From the NCBI GenBank assembly GCA_037074615.1, contig CM073549.1, positions 2,485,001 to 2,549,000 of the forward strand: 64,000 bases of DNA, read 5' to 3'. Below are positions 1-11,893 of the stretch, piece after piece. This stretch comes from Leucaena leucocephala (taxonomy: Eukaryota; Streptophyta; Magnoliopsida; Fabales; Fabaceae). Under the pieces are notes generated by a model that did no database searches, was not told the DNA's origin, and saw nothing but the letters and a program-made list of their open reading frames with translations. Every line of letters starts with the position of its first letter. Position 1 is the stretch's first letter. The translations under genes and the position numbers were made by a program.

Positions 1-1223
1 AATATTTAAATTTATACTAAAAAAAATATCTATATTTAATATCTGGTAGCGTTACAATTATCCTCAATAGAAAAAGAATAGTTATTAGGTTGCTAGCCTG
101 GTATATAAAAGAAAATACATTTATGGTGTCAAACACTAATTGTATTTTAAATGAAAGTTCTATAAAATTAGAATTATTTCTAACAGCTAAATTAACTTGT
201 TAAGGTTTAAAAAATTATCTTTAATTTTAGTGAAGTTATAGTTTCAAATAATTTGATTGTAATTAAAAAGGTTTGTGAAATGCTGAAAAGATTAATATTT
301 ACTATAAATAATTATATGGTCAAAAATTCGTAATTAAATAACTTTTAATGTCAACGCCTTCAGATGTAATCAAATAAATTTTACAGTATTAGATGACGTG
401 GCACCTGTGGTTTTGTTTTATCCTCTGGCTCCTTACCGTCTTTCTTTGTTAATGTTATCTTTTTTGTTTAGAGTGCATCATAAAAGTTAAATTAAAAGAT
501 TAATAAAACTGGCATAATTACATGCGTACAAATCTGTGAAAGCTACAAGAATTATATATAAATATCTGCTTCGGTGGACATTTTAAATCATAGTTTTCTT
601 CGTTGTGTTTTGTTCCTCTCATTTGATTGTGCCATCTGTGTTGTATTTCAATTTCCAAGCAAGCAAGAATGGAAAACCCTAGATGAAAACAACATGCTGA
701 AAACTACTGAAATTAATTTCTTTCATAAAGTCAAAGGAAAAATTTATAGGCAACGAAGAATGGGGACCAGATACATATGGACATCATATTTATATTCGAT
801 ATTTCTGTAGAAATTGAATTGTACTACACAGTAGTACAAATGGGGAGATACCCTTTTTTCTCTCATTTCAATTCAACTTAGTAGTTATCAACATACTAAT
901 GTTAGTGTAGTATATGTCAAAGTAGATTATATACTATCAGTAAAATTGGAGATAATTGGTAAATAATTAGATCTCTTAAATATGATATCTTAAGTTTAAA
1001 TTAGGTAGTGTACATGAAAAATACTTTGTTAAAAATAATAAAACTAACTTCAGTTATTCTTAAGTCTTAAGATGATTAGTCTCTAGTTATTAATCGGGAT
1101 ACTGATATCTTTTTTTATTTTCAATATATATATGCTACAATTATCTAGCATATGATATCACTGATTGACATTCATGAGAGAATGGAAAACAAAGTTCCAA
1201 GAATCAACCGTGTGTGTGTGTGT

Positions 1224-1256
<33 letters not shown>

Positions 1257-2096
1257 GCTTGGATATTCTTATTTCGGTTCCAACTTGTAGAACTAGTGGT
1301 GATTGCTTTCAACCAAACGAGGCATTGGAAATCTCTAAGGGACCAATTACTTTTGGAAATCGAAAAGAAGGCATGCATAGAAACTAAACGTATTTTTGCT
1401 ATAAATTTCTCTAAATTTTGTTGTCATTTTGACGGAAGCAGAATGAAGTTCTAAAGTTAAAATATTGTGATCCCTTACAAGACCATCCACTGAATTAGGA
1501 ATTTCAAATGTTAGATATGAACGGATAAAATAGAAGACAAGAAACAACTGCTTTACAGTTTTATGGATTATGACCAGCAATGATAGAAAAAGCCACATGG
1601 GATACATACGATATATCTCCGTATCATCGGTCATGAGCTCAACAATTAATTCCTACAACACATTTTATCATTATTGGCGTTAAAATTCGGGTACCAAATA
1701 TAGAAACCCTTCCAGCTTAACTCAACTCCGTTAGCTATGTCCATAATTTTTTTTATTATAGTTATTTGACTGATTAAGTATTAATCGATTTCATTAGTGA
1801 TAGCCCTATTATATGGATTTAAACTCAAAATATTACCCTTAAAGGTTTAAAACTCTTTATACTAAGACTAAGGTACTTCCACTAAATTTAGAACAATATT
1901 CGTTAGTAGAAGCCCAAACGTACTGATATAGGCCTTACATGATTTTTTTTGGTACAAAGAAAAATTGTGTCAGTTCCATTCAAATATTTATGATTGGGCT
2001 CTTGGCTTGCACTTAAGAGATTTCTTCATTCAAATATGGGATTGGACTCATGTATCCAGCCCAAGAAGGCCTTGGGCTAGTCGACTTCTATTCGTT
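1..2096. other. Intergenic, AT-rich, no gene seen
   Basis: No open frame here looks like a gene; the longest are under about 100 codons and low in complexity. A compound (TG)n(AG)n microsatellite lies at about 1209-1256 and causes two spurious short frames. No RNA gene was recognised. Confidence 0.6.
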
Positions 2097-2112
2097 AAAA
2101 TGTTACCTAATA

Positions 2113-2290
2113 ATTAACAGGGCCGAGTGGTAAGCGACTCGATATCGCTTAAATGAGGTTTTGAGTTTAAACATTAGCGTATGTAGAAAATCTCTATTGG
2201 GAAACTCACCTACCATAGTCAGGTGCGTGACACGAGTCGGATCTGAATGTAGTCGGAGTAAAGCTATAGTGAATCGGATATACAACAAAA
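2113..2290 (+). mobile_element. tRNA-derived SINE with 16-bp target-site duplication
   Basis: A 178-bp insert is flanked by perfect direct repeats of 16 bp (AAAATGTTACCTAATA at 2097-2112 and 2291-2306). It begins with a tRNA-like head, with an A-box-like GGCCGAGTGGTAAG near 2121 and a B-box-like GGTTTTGAGTTTAAAC near 2157. It ends in an A-rich tail. A Pol III-type head, A tail and long target duplication together are the hallmarks of a plant SINE mobilised by a LINE reverse transcriptase. The family name is not known to me. Confidence 0.82.
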
Positions 2291-2351
2291 AAAATGTTAC
2301 CTAATATTTGACTCTAATAAAAGAATATTTACATTTAGAAGGAAAATATTA

Positions 2352-2541
2352 CCCATCATTCGTGGGTTTAATTGGCGAAGGGATAGGACATGCGATTATT
2401 TAGAGCGTGTTCGATCCCTAAAGAGTACCACTTTATTGTGATTTCAGTAGCGGTTCACCCTGCCCGATATTAATATCGTCCTGCCTTTAGATCGTGGGTG
2501 AGTCTAATATTTTTCTAAAAATTTTTGTATTAAAAAAAAAA
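2352..2541 (+). mobile_element. Second SINE-like element with B-box and A tail
   Basis: This segment has a good B-box-like GTTCGATCCC near 2409 and ends in a run of A at about 2532-2541. Short, nearly matching direct repeats (AAAATATTA at 2343-2351 and 2544-2552) could be its target duplication. Its 3' half resembles, in inverted orientation, a stretch near 13255-13385, which suggests a repeated family. It is less certain than the neighbouring SINE because the duplication is short and AT-rich. Confidence 0.5.
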
Positions 2542-2552
2542 GAAAAATATTA

Positions 2553-3534
2553 GTATGCAAATCTAAAATATCGGTTGGCAAAAAAAAATCTAAAATATCA
2601 AAACTCCAACAAACATTTGACCTCTTCAATTAATGAAGTCTCATGCTCCAATTTTATGGTAAAAATATCGAGAGAATTATCTTTGATTTCACTATAAACT
2701 ACCCAGTAATACCAAATAATAAATAATTGCAAAAAAAGCCGCCTCGAATTTAATTTGAAATTATTAGGAGAATACCATTTAAGTCTCACAAGAGAGAATT
2801 GATGACAGCTAAATCCATGTATTTTTTAAAATGAATTATAAAACAATAAATTATTTACAATTCAAACTCTTAAGTTTGTAGTTATTTGAATCTTTATTTA
2901 CAACTAATTTTTTAAAAAATATATTTGTTCAGACCTAATTGTTATATTAATTTCTTGTTTTTCATTCTTTCAATTATTAACTTATTTATTATTCTTTTAA
3001 TATATATTTTTTTAAAAAGAGTGAGGCTCATCACGAAACTTATTTATTATTGTACCGAAAAACATTTATTAGCCGGGTAGTTTAGTTTGTGCATAGTTTG
3101 TTGAGTAAGCAAAGTGTGGCCCAGCCCTTGCCAGAGTCCAGAGAGACGAGCTAGAATATATTCCTAACCGCAACTTCACTTCACTCTTACCCTGTTCTGT
3201 CTTCTTCCCCAAAACAAAATAAAATCGGAATTTGAATTCCTCACTAATCATGAACTTTCGACTCGGTTCCCTAATTCTCTTTACTCTCTATATTCTGTCC
3301 CCAGCTTCAGAACCCAGAAAGCAAAAGCAACATCTAAAGAGAAACAAGCCATGCATTAAAGCAAGCAAAAGCCAACAAAAGCCGCTTAGGCAGATTCCTT
3401 CTTTCTTTATTTTCTCTTTTACACTTCACTTTACTTACTCCTTCCTCTGCCTATGATTCAAAACGCATTTAATTTTCTCTTCTCTAGTCTCTCTCCTGGA
3501 TTTTCTTCTTCAAACCCCCAAGCCGATTCCCAAA
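2553..3534. other. Upstream region of the WAK-like gene
   Basis: AT-rich sequence grades into a pyrimidine-rich 5' leader at about 3390-3534, directly before the start of the galacturonan-binding gene. The frames at 3069-3251 and 3232-3456 show no family features and are probably promoter or leader sequence. Confidence 0.5.
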
Positions 3535-4714
3535 ATGATATCTTTCATCACTCAGCTCACACTCTTGTCATCATTCTTCTTCACCTTCGCAACACCTCAA
3601 TCCAGCACTTGCAGAACCTCTTGTGGTGGAATTCCCATTAACTACCCTTTCGGCATCGACGATGGATGTGGAAGCCCATATTACAGACACATTCTGGTTT
3701 GCTCCGATTCTGGGAAACTCGAGCTAAGAACCCCATCTGGCAGATACCCAGTTCGTAACTTGAGCTATTCTGATCCACACGTTCTGGTCTCAGATCCACT
3801 CATGTGGAGCTGTAAAGATGGTGAGCATTTTCGACCCACTAGGCCATTTAGCTTAGACACAAGCACCCATTTCAAGCTTTCCACACAAAACGAATACTTA
3901 TTCTTCAATTGCAGTGAAGATCATGTGATCATGGAACCAAAGCCTGCATTCTGTGAGCATTTCCCTGAACATTGTGATTCTTCCTGCGATAGTGCTAGCT
4001 ATCTTTGTAGGCACCTTCCTGGGTGTGCTTTTGCTTTAAGTGCGAGTTCTTGCTGTTCTTACTATCCAAAAGCCACTGAATCTTTGAGGTTGATGCTTAA
4101 GTATTGTACCGGTTATACTAGTGTGTATTGGAGAAATGTGGGTGCTCCTCAACCGTATGATCAGGTGCCTGAGTATGGAATCAGAGTTGATTTTGATATT
4201 CCAGTCACCACTAGATGCCTTCAATGTCAGGATCCCATGAAAGGAGGTGGAACTTGTGGGTTTGATACACAGACCCAGAATTTCTTGTGCCTCTGCAAGG
4301 ATGGAAATTCCACCACCCATTGCAAAGGTACTTCAAGCCCATTCCCCTGTTTTCTTAATTTCTGAGTATATTGTTTTGTTTGTGCACACCTCAATAGATT
4401 GAAAGTTCAATAACATTGATTGAGAGGATTTTTGTGTGGCAGATCATGACATTGCAAGGCAGAATAAGATGGTTCATGTGATTGCAGGTAAAAGAAATGA
4501 AACTGTCAGAATAGATGGGAATTTAAGTAGAGGATTATGCATGTGAGTCTGATTTGTGGTTTTGTGTGTTGAAATTGTGGATTCAGGGACAGTTAGTGGG
4601 GTTTCAGCTGCAGGGGCATTTGGAGTTGGAGCTGCAATTTGGTACTTGAAGAAAGTGAGAGCCAAAGCACCTGTTACTTGTGGAGTTCAAAGCAATGAGA
4701 ATAGGCTTTTCTGA
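3535..4714 (+). CDS. WAK-like galacturonan-binding membrane protein
   Basis: Three exons join in phase: 3535-4327, 4443-4487 and 4587-4714, giving about 321 residues. Residues 1-22 form a signal peptide. The Cys-rich ectodomain opens with CRTSCGGIPINYPFGIDDGC, the hallmark of the GUB_WAK_bind domain. A second Cys-rich block (CLQCQDPMKGGGTCGF) is of the WAK-associated C-terminal type. A Gly/Ala-rich membrane segment lies at about 281-299, followed by a short basic tail ending NRLF. There is no kinase domain, so this is a receptor-like wall protein and not a WAK kinase. By family it sits in the plasma membrane with its ectodomain in the pectin-rich wall; ligand binding is inferred. As I recall, the Arabidopsis match is At1g11915. 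Confidence 0.88.
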
Positions 4715-5184
4715 ATATTGACCAGCCAAACACTGAGAATCATAGACATATAATCATATACCTTCTTTCATTTAGTTTTTTGATTGAGCTATATATATAC
4801 AACACTTATGTACGTAGAGTCCATTATATTGTTTCTTATGGAGTTTCTTCCCAAGTTTCCTCACTTTCTGATTGGCATCTTTGTTACTCTAATGGTGATG
4901 CTTTTTATTTTCTCTGTCTATTGGAAAGAGAAGATTCTGCCGAACAATATCTTTCACATTTATATCAACCACTTCTTCATTTTCTCAAGAAAAACATAGC
5001 CACTATCACAACTCACAAGACCTAGTCTTCTGCAAAGCAGGTTAGAGGCTTGTCTTATACAAAATCCTCTAAACATATCATTGCAGGGGAAGTTGGCCCT
5101 TCTAACTATAATATGTAGGTCTTTCCCTACCTCTAAAATTAGCAAAAGATAAAAGAGAGACGCAAATATAGGAGGCCAAATTAC

Positions 5185-6883
5185 TTAACAAGCTTTCCCA
5201 AGAATACAAGTGAGAGGACCAGCATGAAGGGTTAATGCAGGCACCATGGATGCTGAAGCAGCAACAAAAGACTGAGCACTTGAATAATAAGGGGCACAAC
5301 TTCCATAACCAGATGGCACAAAAAAGGCTCCATTCACAAATGCATCCTTGTATGTCCTCCATTTCCAATTCTTCCACTCTTTCTTCACTATCCTCTTGGT
5401 AACCTGTAAATAGTTAATAACCTGTCATACTTGTAATCTTCTGCATTTCTGGTTGATCACACAAGAATATGTAACGAGCAAAAATTCTTAAGAGAACTAC
5501 ACTCTAAAACCTAACTATTAGAGTTAGAGAACCCAAGACCTTATAAAGTTTCGTTTATAAGGTCATCCTCCTAATGTAGAACTTATGACGGAATATTTAG
5601 TAGAATGCAATGAATTTAGGTTTAAATCACTATCTAATCTTCTTTGATACCCACAAACATGTTTATATACCTGCTTCCCATTGAGGTTACTTGGAGCTAT
5701 ATAGTAGTTCCCTTCAATCAGGATGGTTGGCTCTGCACTGCCACCAATGGCATACATCTTCCAGCCATCATATCTGTTGTTGACCACATGCGCGTACCCA
5801 AATCTCACCCTTCACAAGTTCATCACTACGTCAATATATATAAACTCTCTTCAACTGGTTCTAGCCTCAAGAAACTAAGATTATTTCTCTAATTACCTTG
5901 GCAATCCTTTCATATAGGCCGCTATCAAAATGGTTGAAAGCTATTGTCACTTTCATTATTTTATCTGCTTGGTATTTATCGCTGTGTCCTAACAGCATCA
6001 CCTGCAGAAACATGAGTTCAGTCAATTTCAAAGGTATCAATGAGAGAGGAAAAGAAACTGAGGTATATATTTACTTTATCGTGCTGTGTGAAGTAATTGT
6101 TAGAAATGGTGATGGAAGTTGAGGCGTGAATAATATCAATGAGACCGTCGGCACAACGAGCGAGGAAGCAATGGTCAACCCAAACATTTAAAGAACCAAA
6201 TATGCTAATGGCATCTCCATCTGAACCTAGACGAAGTCCTACATGATCACTGCTGCTTTTCACCACCCCAGCTTTTCCTGCTCGATCGTGCAAAACAAGC
6301 CAACTCATGATTAAACGAATAAGATCAATTAAAATTAAACTGAGACACAAAAAGAATAAATTATCTTAATAGACTTCCTGACTTATTACCTGGTTTACAA
6401 TCGTGGATGCTATTGCCATGTATAATGACGTGATTAACAGCTTGAATGGTAATGCAAGGTCCACAAGCAAACTGCACTTTGGCTCCTCTACCATCAATGG
6501 TCTTATAGCTATTCACTATAAGCTCGTTCTTCAGACTAATAATCATGTCCGTGGCGAATATTATCCAAAGAGGCCGTGTTTGGATCACACCATAACGAAG
6601 TGTGCCTGGTTTAGGGTTGACAGGGTCATCGGAGGCATCAGTGACCTCATATATAGCTCCATACTTACCTCCAGTGGCATCTTTACCAAACCCAATAATC
6701 AGCTAGGGTTTGGCGATACGATGCCCAGTTTGAGTTGGATCTCCATCAAGAATCTATGGTGTTGAGGATGAGGTTCTGAGGAGTTTTGGGAGTAGTGTAG
6801 GCATATGATGAGCTTATTGAAGCTATAAGTGATAGGGAAGATATTGCTGAGAGGAAGAAGCATAGTGGTCTGAAGGTGGCCAT
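5185..6883 (-). pseudogene. Pectate lyase copy A, disabled
   Basis: This is a tandem paralogue of the intact gene at 8832-10433, with the same five exons: 6390-6883, 6077-6277 (donor near 6075), 5897-6001, 5671-5809 and 5185-5403. Three lesions are visible against copy B. The Cys codon of the DSCW motif is a TGA stop at 6746-6748 (codon 46). Five bases are missing at about 6695/6696, in the CAVGFGKDA region. One extra base lies in the codon before the exon-3 donor (ATG became ATTG, about 5901-5904). The signal peptide, most splice sites and much of the PL1 core are otherwise readable, and the terminal exon is open to its stop. One calcium-site motif reads SDGDA where copy B has SDGDG. The good preservation points to recent inactivation. 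Confidence 0.85.
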
Positions 6884-8091
6884 GCTTGTGGGCTTGAGGC
6901 TTCATTACGGAATATTTGATGAATTTATAGGTGATTTTGCAGAGGTTGGTCCACTCAATTTTTGGGGTTGACTTCAGAAAATGTTTTGGTTATTTGTTAA
7001 TTTAGAATTTTGAACTCAAACGTGGTTGCACGAGCTTATCGAGTTATTGGTTGACTTGTTGGTTATTATTAATTGATTGATTATGTTTATATAGCGTTCT
7101 CTAGATAGAAGCACAAAGCTAGTTACACTACAAATTCGAATAAATTCTCCTGCACAAAACATGTAACTACTAACTATACAAGCAGGGAAAGATTTGTTGA
7201 TTGAAACTGTATATTGACACGTATAATTTTCATTAATAGATCCAATATTACAAGTTTAACTCCTAAAATATCAATTTAATGATATTTTAATTCTCTACAA
7301 TTTTTTTTGAAAAAAAAAATGAGTTACGAATATCAATTTAATCAATTACAAATTCAGAAATCTCAGTTAATTGAAAATAAGAAAATAAGTTTTAAATGCA
7401 ACTCTAAGTTGCAACTATTTGAATCGATGTTTACAACTCAATTTTTTAAAAAATCCTCACGATTTAACTATTTTGTTAAATCGATATTTTAAGACTCAAA
7501 TCTCATTTCCCCCAATGCATGTGTACAAAGATTTTAAAATTAAACCTCATATGAGGATATATAACAATGTACATGGGTGTACGATTAGCATTAGACCCGT
7601 TTAGTTAATACAGTGGAATTAAAATTACGCTGGACGAGAGGACCCAAGCGGGAAATAAATGAATGAATAAGCTGAAGAAGATTGGCGAAGGAATTAGGAC
7701 AGATATACGAAGACGAACAGAGGGAGGATACAGCAAAGGATGAAGGAGAGAGCTTTCGATTTAGTAATTTTACACTATATATATGTAAAGAAATTGCATT
7801 TCAATACGTTTGTATATTTCATGGACGTCATCTAGAAGATGTATTTTTCTTTTAAAAAAATATACTAACAATTTAGCCTGCCAATAACTTTTTAAACCCA
7901 TTTAATAATAGGCATTGATCCCAAGTTTTTGATAGTGTTAAAATCCATCCCTATAAAAACATTTATATAAAAATTACGGATAAATTAGTTGTCCTTTGTC
8001 CAAGGTTCTATTGTCACTATCCGACATTATTCCGTCATTTTTCGATTGTATCCACTTTCATTGGATGTAGCTATAACTGCAAATCAGTATC

Positions 8092-8128
<37 letters not shown>

Positions 8129-8831
8129 AATTGTACTATTCATAAGTTATAACTTATGAATAGTAGTATGACTTATCCCTCAAATCTTTTATAACACTCC
8201 TTGTGGTCCTTATCACCTCTCAAGAACTAAGAACTAATGAGAGGTGATTAACTCATTAATTTTGTCTTGAAATGAGGTTTTCTCTAATTTTATCCATATT
8301 TAAGAGCATAGAGAAACACTACATTAGATTAAATCTTTTACTAGTAAATTGTAATTAATAAGAATAATACTTAGAAAAAAATTAATTAATGGCCCACCAA
8401 TTCCTTCTAGAAGGTACCCAATAGCATCCCGGTGGAGTACACCAACAAATATCTAGTTATAAAGATATCTTAAATTTGTTTGATTTTAATTTGCATATAA
8501 ATATTACAAGAGAAATATAAGCACACATTTAATATCTCAAAAGTGACAATCTAATTAAGTTCGTAAAACATATGACTATCCATTGCGTTTGAGCATTTTG
8601 CTGATCTCCCCAATAAGTGTCTGCAAATATCTTTGAGGAATGTATCCTCAAGAGTAGCATCACAAATCAACTAGCTTTCTGCAAACATGCTAAATAGCCG
8701 GGGAATACAAATTTCCTTGCAATTTTACTACATGACCTTTTCCAAGATCCCATTTCGGGCTTCAAAAAAAAAGAGAAAAAAAAGAAAGATGAAAATGCAT
8801 CAAGTAGTAAAGAGGCCAAACATATATAATT
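6884..8831. other. Intergenic between the two pectate lyase copies
   Basis: AT-rich, with no supported gene. It holds a (TA)n run at about 8098-8124, a perfect 32-bp palindrome at 8134-8165 and a 9-bp-stem hairpin (CACCTCTCA ... TGAGAGGTG) at about 8212-8245. The two frames at 7307-7604 are low-complexity and unsupported. Confidence 0.5.
8134..8165. repeat. Perfect 32-bp palindrome beside a (TA)n run
   Basis: The sequence is self-complementary about the centre between 8149 and 8150; each arm begins TACTATTCATAAGTTA. It starts ten bases after a (TA)n microsatellite at about 8098-8124. Such a site can extrude a cruciform. It may also be the fused tips of a decayed inverted-repeat element. Confidence 0.8.
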
Positions 8832-10433
8832 TTATGAACAAGCTTTGCCAAGAACACAGGGAAGAGGACCAGCATGGAGAGTTAAGTGAGGGACCAAGAA
8901 GGCAGAAGCAGCGACAAAAGATTGTGAAGCAGAATAATAAGGAGCACAACTCCCATAGCCTGATGGAACAAAGTATGCTCCATTCATGAATTTATCCTTG
9001 TATGTCCTCCATTTCCACTTACTCCAGCTTTTATCACTTGTTTCCCTCTTCGTAACCTGTTATACACACACAATGAAATTAATTAAGGAAATAATTAAAC
9101 TATATATGATGCTTGAATCTGTTAATTTGTAGATTGACCTGTTTTGCATCAGCGTTATTTGGAGCGATGAAGTAATTGGCTTCACTTAAAATGGTAGGGT
9201 CGGCACTGCCTCCAATGGCGTACTGAATCCACTCTTCATATTGGTTGTTCACAACATGCGCATACCCAAATCTCACCCTGCCATTTCCCTCTCTCTTATC
9301 ACACATTCATTCATAATGCATTCCGAAACTAATATATATATAACATGCATATTTAGACTTTGGAAAAATAAAACACTTTGATCCATCTCTTACGTACCTT
9401 GGCATTCTCTCAATGAGGTCGCTTGCAAAGCGATTGAAGGCCACTGTCACTTTCATTATTCTATCCGCTGTATATTCATCGTTGTGCCCTAACAGCATTA
9501 CCTGCGAGGGAGGGGACATTATATTCATCACGCAGCTGGCTGGCTATATATATATATATAGCTTAATTATCATTTATAAATACAAGATGGTGTGCGTTTA
9601 GCTTAATTAATTACTTTGTCATGGTGGGTGAAGTAATTGTTAGAGATAGTGACAGAAGTTGAGGCATGAATAACATCAATAAGGCCATCCGTACAACGAG
9701 ACAAGAAGCAATGATCTATCCAAATATTCGACGAACCAAATATGCTAATTCCATCTCCATCTGACCCTCCCCTATGCCCCACATGCTCTTCACTGCTCCT
9801 CACCATCCCTGCTTTTCCTGCACATAGATACATATAATATGCCAATCTCAAGATTATATATATCAGATTATCAGATAAAAGAAGGATATATGCATTACCT
9901 GGTTTACAATCGTGGATGCTAATGCCATGTATAATGACGTGATTAACAGCTTGAATGGTAATGCAAGGTCCATAAGCAATCTCCACTTTGGCTCCTCTGC
10001 CATCAATGGTCTTATAGCTATTAACTACAAGCTCGTTGTTCAGACTAATAACCATGTCCTTAGCGAATATTATCCAAAGAGGCCGTGTTTGGATCACACC
10101 ATAACGAAGTGTGCCTGGTTTAGGGTTGACAGGGTCATCGGACTTATCAGTGACCTCATATATAGCCCCAAACTTACCTCCAATGGCATCTTTGCCAAAG
10201 CCAACGGCACAATCAGCTAGGGCTTGCCGATTTGATGCCCAGTTTGAGTTGGATCTCCAGCAAGAGTCTATGGCATTGAGGATAAGGTTCTTAGGAATTT
10301 CGGGAATATAGCTTGAATTGATGAGCTCGGGAGTACTGAGGTAACTGCATGGGGAATCTGCGTACGAGGTTGTGCTCAAGTATGGAAGAAGAAGGCATGA
10401 AAGGAGCAGGATTCTTGGGGTTAAGGTGGCCAT
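8832..10433 (-). CDS. Pectate lyase (polysaccharide lyase family 1), copy B
   Basis: Five exons join in phase: 9899-10433, 9615-9817, 9398-9501, 9139-9277 and 8832-9056 (401 residues, normal for plant pectate lyases). The start at 10433 gives a signal peptide ending about TTSYA and aligns with copy A; an in-frame ATG at 10502 is less likely. PL1 motifs are present: SDGDG (197-201), WIDHC (211-215), DGLID, STSVTISNNYF, and RMPRVR (278-283), which holds the catalytic arginine region. It should cleave de-esterified homogalacturonan by Ca2+-dependent beta-elimination in the cell wall. Intron 1 (9818-9898) is 81 nt, free of stops in frame, so retention would add 27 residues. Confidence 0.92.
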
Positions 10434-11392
10434 GGATTGATTGATGGTGATGGTGATTGTCTGTTGATTAAATAGGAAATAGGTGACTTGTAGGTGGGGC
10501 ACACGACTTAGGAGTCGAGTTCTTTGAGATTCTGTCTGTTTAAGTTAAAGGACGTGGTTGCACGAGCTTTGTCGGTTCATTAATCATATTTTCTTATTGG
10601 GTTCAAAAGAATGAATTACAAGAAGGCAAAAAAAAAAAAAAGAGTGAAATTACAAATTTAAAAATACATTAATTAAATAATCCCCTATATGAGATTAAAA
10701 CCAACACGATATTCAATATTAAATAAGGTTATTGGTATAATGTCAAAATCTAATAATATTAATTTACGGAGACCTAATTGGAGTTTTTTACACCTTGATG
10801 ACAAAGAAGTTTTTTTTGAGTTTAAAGATTTTGTTTTACCAGAAAGTTCATTGTGATTTTGTCCTTTTGTTGTTGGTTCCCGTCATAAAATACTATAACT
10901 TGTACTGTTGATTGCACTTCCTCAATAAAAATGGCTTAATGTATATATAGTCAACTATAATATAAAATGCTTCCCTTTGGCCGCATTCAATGAAAGACAC
11001 ACCTTCATGTCAGCGTTGAGTTTGAAATATAAAGTTATATATGAATAGCTGAATAATCTAAAAATTAGGGTGGGGCCTTGATCTCCTACTTGAAAAGAAC
11101 CAAAAAACTGGGTGCGTGTGTGAAGAGAATGGTATCACTGATGGAGATGTCAATTAATCACGACGCCCAAATGAATCCATTGTATTCAAGAAAAGCTAAT
11201 TAAAATAATGTCAGTTACAAGCACTCGCAAAGCTCATCAAGGTTGTGATGAGCAGTTGAGCACTTGCTCTTTTAATAGTCATAATAAGCTAACAAATTTA
11301 TATTGATTAACTTAGAAGAAAATCAGCGATACTGAGATCATGTTTAAGAACTTGAGTGAGATCGATCATCATCATGTTCAGGTTTAACTGAT
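10434..11392. other. Intergenic between pectate lyase B and STIG1-like A
   Basis: This holds the upstream region of pectate lyase B and the 3' flank of the first STIG1-like gene. No frame, RNA gene or clear repeat was recognised, apart from a poly-A run near 10628. Confidence 0.5.
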
Positions 11393-11800
11393 TTAGGCGT
11401 AGCTGCATATTCCATAGACGCAGGAATCGCCATTGTTGCACTTGTTGCCACATGTTCTACAGTGATTATTATTGAGCATGGGGTTCACACACTTGCCTCT
11501 GCAACATATCTGAGAGTACTTGCACTTCCTACCACACTTTCCAAAGTTGTTTCTTTCTCTTGACACATCCACACATTTCTTCTTGCAGCAGTCCAGCCCC
11601 TGGCTCCCGGCCGCCCAGCAAATCCTCGGATATTTAAAACAAGTCACCGCCTGGTGGTGGTGCCTGCAGTAGTGGTCATGTCTCTGGCGAAGGAGTCGAC
11701 TTGGTTCTTGTTCGAATAACGGTGGTGTTGTTTTTGAAAGAGCAATGGTCAAAGCTGCCACCAGCAAGGCCAGAAGGAAGAGTGCCTTAAGGGACTTCAT
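11393..11800 (-). CDS. STIG1-like secreted cysteine-rich protein A
   Basis: A single exon of 135 residues. Residues 1-22 are a signal peptide. The rest carries the Stig1 pattern with CC pairs, KCVNPM and a C-terminal CSYA. Members are small apoplastic peptides; tomato STIG1 is linked to pollen-tube growth. This copy is the most divergent of the cluster. The second Cys of the NNCGRCG motif is Phe (F86), while an extra Cys (C45) has arisen in a His-rich stretch, so the total stays at 16. A TATA box lies 80-95 bp upstream. It could be a subfunctionalised paralogue; the receptor or lipid partner cannot be inferred. Confidence 0.88.
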   Translation of the reverse strand: MKSLKALFLLALLVAALTIALSKTTPPLFEQEPSRLLRQRHDHYCRHHHQAVTCFKYPRICWAAGSQGLDCCKKKCVDVSRERNNFGKCGRKCKYSQICCRGKCVNPMLNNNHCRTCGNKCNNGDSCVYGICSYA

Positions 11801-11882
11801 ATCTGTGTTATAATATAGAGTATTAAGAACCGTGAAAGTGAGTATAAATGGTTTTGATAGATGAAGATGAAGCAGGGCATGG

Positions 11883-11893
11883 TATATATATAG
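11883..11893 (-). promoter_or_regulatory. TATA box of STIG1-like A
   Basis: CTATATATATA on the minus strand, about 85 bp upstream of the start codon at 11800. The two other intact STIG1 copies have a similar box at a comparable distance. Confidence 0.6.

Noticed and set aside
1152..1454. 100-codon frame with VCVCEREREKERERE
   Set aside because: Translation of a (TG)n(AG)n microsatellite.
9603..10502. Single 299-codon pectate lyase frame taken as the gene
   Set aside because: It reads through the 81-nt intron and stops early; the five-exon model restores the full PL1 domain.
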